This document shows positions 1 to 11,404 of a DNA stretch of 64,000 nucleotides, piece after piece. The notes beneath the pieces were generated by a model. It was not told where the DNA came from. It saw nothing but the letters and a program-made list of their open reading frames with translations, and made no database searches. The DNA is taken from the NCBI GenBank assembly GCA_012959785.1, contig DUCM01000020.1, forward strand, positions 1 through 64,000, given 5' to 3'. Every line of letters begins with the position of its first letter. Position 1 is the first letter of the stretch. The stretch comes from Planctomycetota bacterium (GTDB lineage Bacteria; Planctomycetota; UBA1135; GCA-002686595). The translations under genes were made by a program, and so were the position numbers.

Positions 1-667
1 CCGCACTGTATGCGCGTCGTGCATCTTCGAGGCGCCCCATCTTGGCAAGGACAGTGCCTAGGTGACAGAGCGTGGACCCCATCCTTGTGGGGGCGCAGGA
101 ATCCTGGATCAGGCTATCAAAAGCAGCTCGAGCGCTTCTCATCTGCCCAGCCACCGCATACTCCAACCCCATGTACTGCCGCCCCACATCCGTGGGCACC
201 AAGCGCAGCGACGCTGCTGCAAGGCGCATGCGGCTCACAGCCGGGTCCCGCACAAGCCCAACGCAGTTTTGGATCAGCGCGGCGGCGGAGTCACCGGAGA
301 ATTCAGCCTCCAAACAGGCTCCTTCTTTCGCGGCCTCTTTGCGGATCTGGCCCGAGTCTTGAGCGATCCCGCGGAAGGCGGTTTCGGTGCGGAAGGGGCG
401 CAAGGCGGCGAATCGCTCTTCGTTCTTGTAGCCAACATAACACTGATACCGCAGCAAGAACGCCACCTGTTCGCGGTAGCTGTCAAGTAGCTTGCGCTCT
501 GGTGAGGTCCAGTCGAGGGAACGAGAGCTGACCTCGCCGCGCTTGAGGGACAAGCTGCGGAACTCGGCCGGGCGCTCGACTGAGAGCAGGGTCGAATCGG
601 GGTCCTGGGCGATGTCGCGCAGGAGCTCTTCGATTTCGGGGTCAAGGATTTGGACTTGATCGGTCAT
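1..667 (-). CDS. hypothetical protein with TPR-like C-terminal part, cut by left edge
   Basis: About 222 residues are visible and the frame stays open to base 1, so the C-terminus lies outside the window. It begins MTDQVQILDPEIEELL. The last visible stretch (GSTLCHLGTVLAKMGRLEDA) has the spacing of a tetratricopeptide repeat, which usually mediates protein-protein contacts. The start ATG overlaps the TGA of the upstream gene as ATGA, which fixes the start and implies translational coupling. The N-terminus has no signal peptide and is acidic, suggesting a cytoplasmic protein. Its partner upstream resembles a sigma factor, so it may help regulate that protein, but this is inference. No family is recognised. 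Confidence 0.6.
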   Translation of the reverse strand, partial: MTDQVQILDPEIEELLRDIAQDPDSTLLSVERPAEFRSLSLKRGEVSSRSLDWTSPERKLLDSYREQVAFLLRYQCYVGYKNEERFAALRPFRTETAFRGIAQDSGQIRKEAAKEGACLEAEFSGDSAAALIQNCVGLVRDPAVSRMRLAAASLRLVPTDVGRQYMGLEYAVAGQMRSARAAFDSLIQDSCAPTRMGSTLCHLGTVLAKMGRLEDARRAYSA

Positions 668-1416
668 CGGTCACTCCTCCCAGTGTTATCAGAGCCGAGG
701 AAAATGTCCTCGGCGTAATTCCAGCTCGGAGCCCCGGGGTCGGGGTTGGGCTCGGGGGTCGTGCCCAGGGTGCTCATCATGGCCAGAGCATACCGCACCC
801 GGGCCTTGGCTTTTGCGGGCGCGCCGTGGCCCTCGGCCACGGCGCGCTCGAGGGGCTTGGACTGGATCACCACGGCCCAAAAGGCCTCACGCACGGGGAT
901 CGGCAGGTTGTTGTAGACCACGGCGCACTTGCGTGCGATGGGCGGCTCGATCCCCAGGCAATCCGCCAGCCAGTGGGAGACCGATGTGGTGGAACTCTGG
1001 TCAGGGTCTCCAAGGGCCGGAATGCCCTGGCGTTGCACTTCGATGTCCTCGTCGAGCAGGGTGCGGATCGTGCTGTCGATGCAGGTCGTCAAGAACTCGT
1101 CAAGAGGCGGCGTCCCGTCGTAGCCGAAGGCCTGGTGCGCCACCCAGGCCGTGGCATGGTCGTACAGCCGGTCAGGATCCACCAGATTCGCATGGTGCGC
1201 CACACGGTCCGCGCAACGGCTGTCCATCCCCAAGGGGTCGCCGCGCAGGATCTTGGTCAGGACCTTGCGCGGGGACTGCCCGGCGAGAACTTCGCTGCCG
1301 GGGTAGGTCCTCTGGCGGGGCTTGGCCTTGGAGGCCGAAGACTGCAACCCCTCACCGGCACCACTCGCCTGGCGGCTCGGATCTTCGGGCTGGTGAGGGT
1401 GACCTGGCTGGTGCAA
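664..1416 (-). CDS. hypothetical protein with sigma-70 region 4-like segment
   Basis: The frame is about 250 residues if the TTG at 1416 is used; no ATG or GTG exists upstream before a stop. An ATG at 1227 (residue 64) would give a 187-residue protein beginning MDSRCADRV and is at least as likely, because the first 60 residues are low-complexity. Residues about 170-215 (LPIPVREAFWAVV, then AKAKARVRYAL) resemble the helix-turn-helix of ECF sigma factor region 4, where a catalytic-like core and an AL-rich helix follow the LP motif. Region 2 was not recognised. It overlaps the next gene by 4 bases. The function is uncertain; a divergent sigma-like regulator is the best guess. Confidence 0.5.
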   Translation of the reverse strand: MHQPGHPHQPEDPSRQASGAGEGLQSSASKAKPRQRTYPGSEVLAGQSPRKVLTKILRGDPLGMDSRCADRVAHHANLVDPDRLYDHATAWVAHQAFGYDGTPPLDEFLTTCIDSTIRTLLDEDIEVQRQGIPALGDPDQSSTTSVSHWLADCLGIEPPIARKCAVVYNNLPIPVREAFWAVVIQSKPLERAVAEGHGAPAKAKARVRYALAMMSTLGTTPEPNPDPGAPSWNYAEDIFLGSDNTGRSDR

Positions 1417-1826
1417 GTTGGCTCCGGTCGGTGAGTCGTTCGGTCGGGAGAGGGTCGCGTTGGAAGGATCGAAGGTTCTCGCCTTCCGCGAGAGTCCCTG
1501 AGAGCCATCCTGCGTACCTAAGCGACCCTGTCAACCACCGCTGGCCACGGATTGTGGCGATCTTTCCCGACTGGGTCCCTTCCTCACCCTGATAAGGGAT
1601 GCCCCAGGCAGCTAGAGTAGCCGTAGCGTAGGAATCCCCACGCCTGCGCTCCCCGGCTGTCTCTGGCGGGTCAAAACCCAGGAGCAGGGCTCTCAGCGTG
1701 GGAAAAGCGCTTTTCCCCACTACAGCCTCTGCGAGTCCCGGACTCCCGGGGTCCCGGGATCCTCCGGCCGCCAGGCAGAGTGCGCCTTGCGCCAAGTGAG
1801 GATCGGCGGCCCGGGGGCGCCGGGAG
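1417..1826. other. intergenic stretch, 410 bases
   Basis: No convincing coding frame is visible on either strand. It holds a perfect 16-base palindrome (1701-1716) and a short GC hairpin (CCGGG arms near 1810-1824) just after the stop of the minus-strand gene to its right. It should contain the promoter of the sigma-like gene ending at 664, but no clear -35/-10 pair was found. Confidence 0.5.
1701..1716. repeat. perfect 16-base palindrome
   Basis: GGAAAAGCGCTTTTCC equals its own reverse complement; the flanks GTG and CCAC extend it imperfectly. There is no T-run after it on either strand, so it is less like an intrinsic terminator and more like an operator or a transcript-end hairpin. It lies about 110 bases past the stop of the minus-strand gene ending at 1827. 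Confidence 0.55.
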
Positions 1827-3383
1827 TTACTCGTCGAGGGGCTCGTCCAATTCCAGGACCCCGCTGGCATCCACGAGGTGCGTGGCGCTCTTGCCGGCGG
1901 GCTGGACCGTGTCTTCGTCGAGGGTGCCGCCGAACAGGGTGATGCACGCGCCCTCGGCGGTGAGCAGGGTCACGCTATCCTCGGTCTTTTGCACCAGGCG
2001 TCCGTAGAAGACGCCGCCGGGAGTGCGCACGCGCACGCGCTCCTCTCCGGCGAGGACCTGGCCGTCGGGACGCTGCGCTGAGCCCGATGAAAGCAGGTGT
2101 TCGATACTCTCTACTTGCCAGGCGAAGAGGGCGGTGCGGCCCAGGTCGGACTGCAACCAGACGCGGCTCTCACCCACGGCGTAGAGATCGCCTTCGAAGA
2201 CCTCGCCGCCGAGCAACAGAACGCGCACGCGGCCCACACCGGGGGTCATCAAGCGGGTCGCCGAGTGCAACCGGTCGAGAGGAATCGAGCCACCCACCCA
2301 CAGACCGGCGAGATCCTCGGGGCTGGCTGTGCGGACGCCGCTCTCGGTAGTAGGGGCCTCGACCTGAACCGTGGGCGCTTTGGCCACATTCGTGGCCGTG
2401 GGCTCAAGAGTCGCCGCCGGTGCGGCTCCGGAGGGCCCGACGATGACAAGACCCTCGGGCGTTTCGGCGCGAAGCTGCCGAGCCGAACGCGGCATGCGGC
2501 CGTCAAGGGTCATGAAGGGGGGCACCACGGTCAGGAACTGGCGCCTGCCAGGGCCGGTGAACCGCACCCTGGGGTTGCGGCCTGCCCAGGGGCGCGCCAC
2601 TTCCTTGGTGGGGCCCGGGGCGGTCTTCGGGGCCGCTGCCCGAATGCTGGGCACGATGGGCGTGATTGGCGCGGGAGCCGTCGTGGCCGCGAGGTCTGCC
2701 AGGGGAGCGAGTGCCGGACCGGGCGGTTTGGGCGGCGCGAAGGGCGCGGGAGCTTCCGGGGCTATAGCGGGCGTCGTGGGTAGCGCAGCCGGGGGCGTCG
2801 GCTGCGGCGCAAAAGCAGTTGGGGAAACGGGCAGTGCCTTCGAGGGCAGTGCCTTCGAGGGCAGTGCCTCGCCCGCAACCTCCACCCGAGCCACTTCCAG
2901 CGGCGGCGGCTGCACGGCCTCGCGGCTGGAGAAGTAGCGCGCACCGGCGAATCCCAAGCCGAGGGAGATGCTGGCGATGACGAGGTGCTGCAAGGCAAAA
3001 CGCGACTCCTTGGCCTCGGATTCCAGAAGCTCGTCGGAATCTCCCCCGCTACTCTCCCCTCCAAACTCGCCCCCATCCGCCGTGACCTCGGATCCTGGCG
3101 GCACGGCACAGGAGATGTCGAACTCCTCGCCATCCTCGAACTCCATCAGCCAACTGGCGCCCTCGGTCTCCTCGGCCTCCTCGGTCTCCAGAGCCCAAGG
3201 GGGCAGATCGGTGTCGAGCGCCTGGCTGCGGCTGGCCTCCTTTGGAGCCTGGGTCTGACCGGCTTGGGCCGAGCCCTCCAGATCCGAATCGTCCAGGAAG
3301 GAGGGCAAACCGACCCCCCCGGTGGAGGGATCGGAGGGGAAAACCGATTCGGGGTCGACGTTGTGCAAGGGCTGGTCCGTCAT
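1827..3383 (-). CDS. single-pass membrane protein with two C-terminal Sm-like repeats
   Basis: The product has 518 residues. Residues 1-125 are acidic and soluble; one hydrophobic segment spans about 130-149 (LQHLVIASISLGLGFAGARY); a long Pro/Ala-rich linker covers about 156-260. Near the C-terminus are two similar beta-rich units, about 386-430 (VRVLLLGGEVFEGDLYAV) and 450-495 (VRVRTPGGVFYGRLVQ). Each has the pattern VxV-GG-x-F-x-G-x-L followed by VxLxxxxG, like an Sm/LSm half-barrel or a similar small beta-barrel. The linker contains an in-frame triplication (SKALP) that is also visible in the DNA near 2830-2870. No known family is recognised. The layout suggests an inner-membrane protein with a periplasmic stalk and binding head. 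Confidence 0.7.
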   Translation of the reverse strand: MTDQPLHNVDPESVFPSDPSTGGVGLPSFLDDSDLEGSAQAGQTQAPKEASRSQALDTDLPPWALETEEAEETEGASWLMEFEDGEEFDISCAVPPGSEVTADGGEFGGESSGGDSDELLESEAKESRFALQHLVIASISLGLGFAGARYFSSREAVQPPPLEVARVEVAGEALPSKALPSKALPVSPTAFAPQPTPPAALPTTPAIAPEAPAPFAPPKPPGPALAPLADLAATTAPAPITPIVPSIRAAAPKTAPGPTKEVARPWAGRNPRVRFTGPGRRQFLTVVPPFMTLDGRMPRSARQLRAETPEGLVIVGPSGAAPAATLEPTATNVAKAPTVQVEAPTTESGVRTASPEDLAGLWVGGSIPLDRLHSATRLMTPGVGRVRVLLLGGEVFEGDLYAVGESRVWLQSDLGRTALFAWQVESIEHLLSSGSAQRPDGQVLAGEERVRVRTPGGVFYGRLVQKTEDSVTLLTAEGACITLFGGTLDEDTVQPAGKSATHLVDASGVLELDEPLDE

Positions 3384-3550
3384 GGAATAGAAGTGTGAGA
3401 CCCCCTCGAGAAGGGCCTCTGCGAGTCTCGCACCGGGGTGGGAGGATCAGGGTTGTATCGGCACGCAGGACCCCCATGACTCAAACTTGGTGGGCAGAAA
3501 TCTCCCACAATCGGAGACATTGAACGAAAAACACGCCGCCAGAACGACGC

Positions 3551-5479
<1,929 letters not shown>

Positions 5480-5524
5480 AATAGCGCAGGCGCCCAGCAG
5501 AGTCATCGCCGTGGAGTGATTGCC

Positions 5525-6496
5525 GTGAAGCCAGCCCCCCTTGCCCAAAGCCCCGTGAGTGAACTTCCCTTTCGATCCCTGAGCCCCTACCTGCGCGCGC
5601 GCTTTGGCCGCGAAGTGCACCGCGTGGCCCTCGACGCGGGCTCGACCTGCCCCAACCGCGATGGCTCCAAGGGCTTCGGCGGCTGCGTGTATTGCGATGT
5701 GGACGGATCGGGAAATGCCGAGCTGAAATCAGGCTTTCAGCTGGCGGAACAACTCGAGCGCGGAATCGAGCGAGTCCTGCGCCGCGACCCCAACTCGGGG
5801 GTGATCGCCTATTTCCAGTCCTACTCCAACACCTATGTGGAGCGCTCCCGGCTCAAGGAAGTCTTGCAAGTCGTCGAGCCCTACCTCAAGGACCGCGTCT
5901 GCGCGGTCAGCATCGCCACGCGGCCCGACACCCTGCCCGCGGAAGCTCTCGAATTGCTGTCGGAGCTTGCGCAGCGCGTGCCGGTCTGGATCGAGCTGGG
6001 CCTCGAAGCAGCCGATGACGCGCTGCTTGCAAAAATCAAACGCTTCCACACCGTGCAGGATTTCTCAAGCGCCGTGGAACGCTCCCAGGCAGCCGGGCTT
6101 GAGGTCATCGGTCACGCCATCCTGGGGCTCCCCGGGGACGGCCGCGAGGGCGCACGGCGCACGGCGCGGTTGTTCGCGGAGACGGGCGTCGATGGCGTCA
6201 AGGTCCACAACCTGATGGTTTTGCGCCGCACGCAACTCGAACAGTGGTACCGCCAGGGCGCAGTGGCCGTGCTCGACACCGAGACTTATGTCGACTGGCT
6301 GGCGGACTTCATCGAACGCCTGGCGCCGCATCAAATCCTGCACCGGCTGAGTGGGGATGCTCCCGCTGATGAACGCATCGCGCCCACTCGACAAGTTCAC
6401 GCCAGCGAGATTCGGATGCGCTTGCTGGCAGAACTCGAAGGCCGCAAGAGCCGCCAGGGCTGTCGCCTGGGCGAGCGGTCCCAGCCTGTGCCCTGA
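5525..6496 (+). CDS. radical SAM protein, TIGR01212/YhcC family
   Basis: The product is a probable iron-sulfur SAM-radical enzyme of about 323 residues. The N-terminal part has YLRARFGREVHRVALDAG followed by CPNRDGSKGFGGCVYC, the cluster motif of the YhcC-like family (C-x7-C-x2-C spacing rather than C-x3-C-x2-C). The substrate of this family is not established. The GTG at 5525 was chosen because GGAG lies about 8 bases upstream; a GTG at 5555 would match the family's usual short N-terminus. The gene is divergent from selB with about 45 bases between starts, so the two share a promoter region. The open frame continues far upstream on the selB antisense strand, which is not coding. Confidence 0.85.
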   Translation: MKPAPLAQSPVSELPFRSLSPYLRARFGREVHRVALDAGSTCPNRDGSKGFGGCVYCDVDGSGNAELKSGFQLAEQLERGIERVLRRDPNSGVIAYFQSYSNTYVERSRLKEVLQVVEPYLKDRVCAVSIATRPDTLPAEALELLSELAQRVPVWIELGLEAADDALLAKIKRFHTVQDFSSAVERSQAAGLEVIGHAILGLPGDGREGARRTARLFAETGVDGVKVHNLMVLRRTQLEQWYRQGAVAVLDTETYVDWLADFIERLAPHQILHRLSGDAPADERIAPTRQVHASEIRMRLLAELEGRKSRQGCRLGERSQPVP

Positions 6497-6551
6497 GACA
6501 CCGAGATCAGAGCCCTATAGAATCCAGCTCAGGGTCCCAGGAGAATCCAAC

Positions 6552-7257
6552 TCAGGCGAGGTAGAGAATGCGATCGCAGGACGAGCACTGGATCACATCC
6601 TTGCCGCGGGCGAGGCGCACGGACAGGTTGGGCGGAACCTGGATGTAGCAGGCCTGGCAGACGCCGCCGTCGAGGGGGGCTAGAGCCTCGCCGCCGCGGG
6701 CCAGGAGCAGGCGGTCGTAGAGGGCCAAGGTGTTGACATCGATGTCCTTGGAAAGGCGCGCATCGCGCTTGGACTGGAGGTCTTCCTGGCGCGCCGTGGC
6801 CTGGCCCAACTCGGTTTCGACATTGGCGGAGTACTCAGTGAACTCAGTCTGCGCCGCAGCCAGTCGGTCCTTGAGCGCCGCCACCTCGGTCGTGTCGGCC
6901 TCAATGAGTTCGACACAAGAAAAGGCCTCACGCTCGCCCTCATCGATCTGGCGTCGCAGGCCGCGCATCTCGTAGCGGCAGGCCTCGACCACGGAGACAT
7001 CGCGGGCGCTGAGGGATTCTTTCTCCAGCTTGCGCATGCGCTGCTGCTGGACCACCACCGTGTCCTCCATCTCCTTGACCCGCACTTGTCGGGCTTGGGA
7101 TGCGGCGTGGATCTGTTCAATCTTCGCTTGCTCCGCGTCGAGTGCAGCCTGGCGCCGTTCTCGCTCCTCGGGCAGCCGCTCCAGCTCCCGGTTGACTGTG
7201 AAGAGATCGGCGTCGATTTCCTGGAGGACGAGAAGGGCTTGCACGAGATTCACCATG
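6552..7257 (-). CDS. coiled-coil protein with C4-type zinc ribbon (DUF164/CdsZ-like)
   Basis: The product has 235 residues from the ATG at 7257 (MVNLVQALLVLQEIDADL), the usual family start. Residues about 5-175 form a long antiparallel coiled coil rich in Glu, Arg and Leu. The C-terminus has a zinc ribbon with CQAC and CSSC pairs ending in RILYLA. Proteins of this family are widespread in bacteria and are proposed nucleic-acid-binding or scaffold proteins. The gene converges with the radical-SAM gene; 55 bases separate the two stops and hold a 14-base direct repeat (GAATCCAGCTCAGG and a one-mismatch copy). Confidence 0.88.
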
Positions 7258-7521
7258 GGGTCTGCTGGGTTGAGCGGGCGAATAGTGTAGCGACCCAATC
7301 TCTCAAGCGAGATTCTCGTAGGAGATTCCTGCGGGGACTTCGGGGACTTGGAGAGCGGCCAGCGTCCCCACCCAGCCGCGCCTCGAAAGAGCGTCTCCCG
7401 GCCCCTATGACTCCTGTGTCCCTCGGGGCTCAAGGGTCCCAAAGGAACAGCCGCCGCGCCGTGAGCCCCTGGCGAGGATCGCGACGCGGCGGCTTTGGCC
7501 CAACAGAGGACCGGCCGGACC
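7258..7521. other. intergenic stretch, no gene seen
   Basis: Together with the structured element to its right this forms a 355-base gap between rpoD and the zinc-ribbon gene. No coding frame is convincing. It presumably carries the promoter of the zinc-ribbon gene, but no clear consensus boxes were found. Confidence 0.4.
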
Positions 7522-7617
7522 TCTAGCCCGGGCTAGCCCGGGTGATTCATGCAAACGCCCACCAATTTCAGCCAAGGGCTGTGTCTGGAGCCCGATTGCA
7601 TGAATAGTCCGGCTAGA
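7522..7617 (-). terminator. structured 3' element overlapping the rpoD stop
   Basis: A 10-base inverted repeat (ATTCATGCAA at 7545-7554, TTGCATGAAT at 7596-7605) encloses a smaller GGGCT/AGCCC hairpin. Outside it, TCTAGCC (7522-7528) can pair with GGCTAGA (7611-7617), so the whole element folds as an extended stem that includes the rpoD stop codon. The distal arm contains CTAGCCCGGG twice in tandem (7523-7542). No U-tract follows, so it may be a processing or stability structure rather than a classic intrinsic terminator. Confidence 0.5.
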
Positions 7618-9421
7618 CCACGTCTTCGCCTTCGTCGGGCACGACCACGCCGTCGAGGAAGCTCGCCAGTTGGCGGGCACGCACCGGATGGCGCAGCTTG
7701 CGCACGGCCTTGGCCTCGATCTGGCGCACCCGCTCACGGGTCACGCGGAAGATCCGGCCCACCTCTTCGAGGGTGTAGGTGTAGCCATCGCCGATGCCGT
7801 AGCGCAGCTTGACGATCTCACGCTCGCGGAAAGTAAGGGTCTTGAGCACCTCGTCGATGCGCTCGCGAAGCATCTCCTGACCGGCGGCCGCGAGCGGGCT
7901 CTCGGCTGAATCATCCTCGATAAAGTCGCCGAAGTAGCTGTCGTCGGAGTCGCCGATCGGGCGGTCGAGGCTGATCGGGTGCTTGCTGATCTTCATCACC
8001 CGCTTGGCCTCCTCCACCGTGATCTCGGTGGCCTCGGCCACTTCCTCGACGCTGGGCTCGCGGCCCTTCTGCTGGAGCAGGCGCTTGCTGACATTGCGCA
8101 GTTTGCTCATGGTTTCGATCATGTGCACCGGGATGCGGATCGTCCGCGCCTGGTCCGCGATCGAGCGGGTGATCGCCTGGCGAATCCACCAGGTGGCGTA
8201 GGTCGAGAACTTGTAACCGCGGCGGTACTCGTACTTCTCCACGGCCTTCATCAGGCCGGTGTTGCCCTCCTGGATGAGGTCGAGGAAGGACAGGCCACGG
8301 TTGCGGTACTTCTTGGCGATCGAGACCACCAGTCGCAGGTTGCCGCTGGAAAGCTTGCGCTTGGCATCCTCGTACTCATCGTGGTGCAGGCGCACCTGGT
8401 CGCAACGACGCTTGAGACGCGAGGCGGGTTCGAGGGCTTCGAGTTCGAGTTCAGCGAGGCGTTGTTGCAGCTCGATGAGCTGCTCGCCGCCCTTCTTGTT
8501 GCCCTTGAAGGCTGCGATCTTGCGCTCGATCGAGCGCATCTCGCGGTAACGCTCCTCGATCAGTTCGAGGTAGGGGCGCACCTTCTTGACTTGTAGGTGG
8601 CACTCCTCGATCAGAATCACCAACTTGCGGCGCAGGTTCTGCACCCGGCACTTCTGGATCGAGGCGGACTCTTCGTCGAGCTGCGGGTCGAGCAGGGGAC
8701 GATACTCCTCGCGAATGCGAGCGATCAAACTCTCGATGGTCTCGATGTTGACCGGCAGACGCTTGGCCAGGAAGGGCTTGCCGAGAGTCTCGACGATCAG
8801 GGGATCGTCGTCGGGCTTGGGGTTGGGGTTGACCTTGAGGGTGCGATCAAAGGCCAACTCGCCGCGGGCCACATGCAAGAGGGTCGTGATGGACTCGTCC
8901 ATGCAGAACCCCGAAGCGATGGTCTTCTTGCGAAAGCGCTTGCGGGTGATCTCGATGCTCTTGGCGAGGTAGATCTCCTCGGGGCGTGTCAGAAGCGGAA
9001 TCTCACCCATCTGCGTCAGGTACATGCGCACGGGATCGTCGATCTTCTCAGGCAGGGCCACGGTGCGGGCGAGGGCCGCAGCAGCCTTGGCGGCCACGGT
9101 CCGAGCCGGGCTCTTGGCTTTCTTCTTGGAGTCCTTGGCCTTGCTCGCGACTTTGGCCTTCTTGGCCTTCTTGGCTTTCTTGGCCTGCTTGGCCTTGGGA
9201 GCAGCCTTGGCGCCCGAGGAGTCTGCCCCCCCGTCCTCGCCGTCGGCCTCGTCGATCATATCCACGCCAGCCTCCTCGAGGGCCATGAAGACTTGATCGA
9301 GCTGTTGGGGCGGCACGAACTGGTCCTCGAGCAACCGATTCATCTCGGAGTAGCTCAGGTAGCCCTTCTTGCGGCCCTCCTTTACGAGGAGCTTGATGGT
9401 GTCGTCAAACTTGACTGACAT
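7613..9421 (-). CDS. rpoD: RNA polymerase primary sigma factor (sigma-70, RpoD)
   Basis: This is the main promoter-recognition subunit of RNA polymerase. In its 602 residues, region 1.1 is at about 1-60 and is followed by a Lys/Ala-rich linker (about 72-105). Region 1.2 starts at [17 protein letters not shown]; a long non-conserved spacer comes next. Region 2 is at about 357-430 ([21 protein letters not shown]; the -10 helix contains [15 protein letters not shown]) and region 4 at about 527-590 ([20 protein letters not shown]). The next gene upstream is dnaG, ending 9 bases before, the common dnaG-rpoD arrangement. The basic linker is unusual and may be lineage-specific. Confidence 0.97.
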   Translation of the reverse strand: MSVKFDDTIKLLVKEGRKKGYLSYSEMNRLLEDQFVPPQQLDQVFMALEEAGVDMIDEADGEDGGADSSGAKAAPKAKQAKKAKKAKKAKVASKAKDSKKKAKSPARTVAAKAAAALARTVALPEKIDDPVRMYLTQMGEIPLLTRPEEIYLAKSIEITRKRFRKKTIASGFCMDESITTLLHVARGELAFDRTLKVNPNPKPDDDPLIVETLGKPFLAKRLPVNIETIESLIARIREEYRPLLDPQLDEESASIQKCRVQNLRRKLVILIEECHLQVKKVRPYLELIEERYREMRSIERKIAAFKGNKKGGEQLIELQQRLAELELEALEPASRLKRRCDQVRLHHDEYEDAKRKLSSGNLRLVVSIAKKYRNRGLSFLDLIQEGNTGLMKAVEKYEYRRGYKFSTYATWWIRQAITRSIADQARTIRIPVHMIETMSKLRNVSKRLLQQKGREPSVEEVAEATEITVEEAKRVMKISKHPISLDRPIGDSDDSYFGDFIEDDSAESPLAAAGQEMLRERIDEVLKTLTFREREIVKLRYGIGDGYTYTLEEVGRIFRVTRERVRQIEAKAVRKLRHPVRARQLASFLDGVVVPDEGEDVV

Positions 9422-9430
9422 GCGATACCT

Positions 9431-11404
9431 CTATTTATCAACTGGGTGAAGCGCAGGTGAGCTGTGCAACTCGTCTGCTTGGGAATGGAAAGAGCCGTGC
9501 GAATCGGCCTTGTGGGAATGGCGCGAACCCTCGGGCTCGCTCGGTGGATGTTCTGCCTGCAAGAGCAGGCGCAGGGCGCCCAAGGTCTCTTCGAGCTCTG
9601 TCTTGATCGCTCGGGCGTCTTCGCCTCGCGCCTGGGATAGTTGCTGTTCAAGGGTGCGGGCCTGGCCCTCCAGGTTTAATCGCTGCCGCGCGCCGCGGCG
9701 TTTGTTCAGGTAGCCAAGGGCTCCGTCCATCAGATCCTTGGGGCTGGAGGCCGATTCAGCATGGACGGCCAGGCTCGTAACCCGCACCCGGGCGGGACAA
9801 TCGCCCAGGCCAGACAGCACGCTGGTCACATCGATAGCCTGGTGCTCGTCCTCGTACATCTCCAGAACGAGTTCAAGGATCTGTTTGAGGTCAGGTTCCT
9901 GACAAAACTTTGCCATGGGTTTCGCCAGCGGGACGAGGCTGCTGTCGAGCAGCACGGCACCGATGATCTCGCCAAAGGCGCGGGCGACCTGGGCGACCTG
10001 GGGGTCGATTCTGCGCTTGAGGGCAGGCTCCTGGAGCGGCTCAGCGGGGGTCTCGGGGGCCACTTCGCGGGGGCTGAAGGTCGACGCGGCACGGCGCTCC
10101 TGGTGCTTGCCCTCGGCGCTCTTGCGCCATTGATCCTTGAGATCCGCCTTGGAGATCCCGAGCTGCTGGGCCAACTGCTCCCAGAGGGAGTTGCGGTGCA
10201 CGGGGCTCTGGATGCGCTGCACCAAGGCCAGCAGATCGTCAACCGCCCGCGAGAGCTCGGCCCCGCGCAGGGTCGCCAGGCGCGTCAGGCTCTGCTCGAA
10301 CCAGTTCCGGCCCGTTTCGATCTCTGCCAGAAAGGCCTCGGAGCCGCCACCCAGGAGGATGTCACAGGGATCCTGGCCCGTGGGCAAGGTCACAAGATCG
10401 AGTTCGAGGTCCAAGGGCAGGAGACCGTGCAAGGCACGCCGCGCGGCCTTCGCACCGGCGGAATCGCCGTCAAAGACCAGACTGACCCGCCGCGCGCCAC
10501 TCTTGCGCACAAGCCGCGCGTGGTCATTGGTGGTGGAGGTGCCGAGCACCGCCCCCACCCGCGCCAATCCCGCCTGGTGGGCAGCCATCACATCGGTGTA
10601 GCCCTCCACCAAAATCAGATGCCCCTCGCGCCGCGCCTCGCGTAAGGAGAGGTCGAGGCCGTAGATCAAGCGGCTCTTTTTGAACAGCGGCGTCTCGGCT
10701 GTGTTTATGTACTTGGGTCCCCCCGCGTCGCCGCCGAGGCGCCGAGCTCCGAAGCCCACGGTACGCCCGCGGTCGTCGGCGATAGGGATCATCAATCGGC
10801 CGCGGAAGAAGTCGAAGGGGCGGCCGCGATCGTTCTTGCGCAGCAACCCGACCTTTTCGAGGAGTTCGAAGGGCAACTGCTCCCTGCGCCCCCAATCCAC
10901 CAGGGCCTGGCCAGCGGCTGGCGAGTACCCCACGCGGAAGCTCTTCTGGGTCTCGGCCGTAAACCCGCGAGCCGCGAGATAGTCCCTGGCTTGACCGCCC
11001 TCGGGCCCGTGCAGGGCCTCGGCGTAGAACTGCGCCGCGCGCCTCAGGACATCGTAGGCCGGATCCGGGCCCCGCTCGGAGTCATCACGGCCGGTTTTCT
11101 TCGGCAACTCTACCCCGGTGCTATCCGCCAATTGCTGCAAGGCCTCCATGAAGCTCCAAGCGTTGATGGTCATGACGAAGGAGATCTGGTCGCCGCCCTC
11201 GGCGCAGGCGCCGTAGCAGTGCCAGGTGCCCTTGGCGGGGTCGACCTTGAAGGAGGGCGTCTTTTCGCTGTGGAAGGGACAACAGGCCTCCCACAAGCGC
11301 CCGCTTCCCCGCTGCTTCAGATCAGAAACATACCCGCGAACGACATCCTCTATGGGAGATCGCAGCTTGATCTCGGTAACGGCGCGTTGGAAATCGTGGG
11401 ACAA
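9431..11404 (-). CDS. dnaG: DNA primase DnaG
   Basis: DnaG makes the RNA primers for replication. The product has 657 residues if translation starts at the TTG at 11404 (SHDFQRAVTEIKLRSPIEDV), which matches the family N-terminus; no ATG or GTG lies close by, and the frame is open to 11677. The CHC2 zinc finger has CPFH at 42-45, but the second pair reads HCYGAC (C63, C67), one residue longer than the usual C-x2-C. The TOPRIM domain has EGYTDVMAAHQAG (about 267) and FDGDSAG. The C-terminal region is poorly conserved. It is followed 9 bases later by rpoD, so the two are likely cotranscribed. Confidence 0.93.
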   Translation of the reverse strand: MSHDFQRAVTEIKLRSPIEDVVRGYVSDLKQRGSGRLWEACCPFHSEKTPSFKVDPAKGTWHCYGACAEGGDQISFVMTINAWSFMEALQQLADSTGVELPKKTGRDDSERGPDPAYDVLRRAAQFYAEALHGPEGGQARDYLAARGFTAETQKSFRVGYSPAAGQALVDWGRREQLPFELLEKVGLLRKNDRGRPFDFFRGRLMIPIADDRGRTVGFGARRLGGDAGGPKYINTAETPLFKKSRLIYGLDLSLREARREGHLILVEGYTDVMAAHQAGLARVGAVLGTSTTNDHARLVRKSGARRVSLVFDGDSAGAKAARRALHGLLPLDLELDLVTLPTGQDPCDILLGGGSEAFLAEIETGRNWFEQSLTRLATLRGAELSRAVDDLLALVQRIQSPVHRNSLWEQLAQQLGISKADLKDQWRKSAEGKHQERRAASTFSPREVAPETPAEPLQEPALKRRIDPQVAQVARAFGEIIGAVLLDSSLVPLAKPMAKFCQEPDLKQILELVLEMYEDEHQAIDVTSVLSGLGDCPARVRVTSLAVHAESASSPKDLMDGALGYLNKRRGARQRLNLEGQARTLEQQLSQARGEDARAIKTELEETLGALRLLLQAEHPPSEPEGSRHSHKADSHGSFHSQADELHSSPALHPVDK

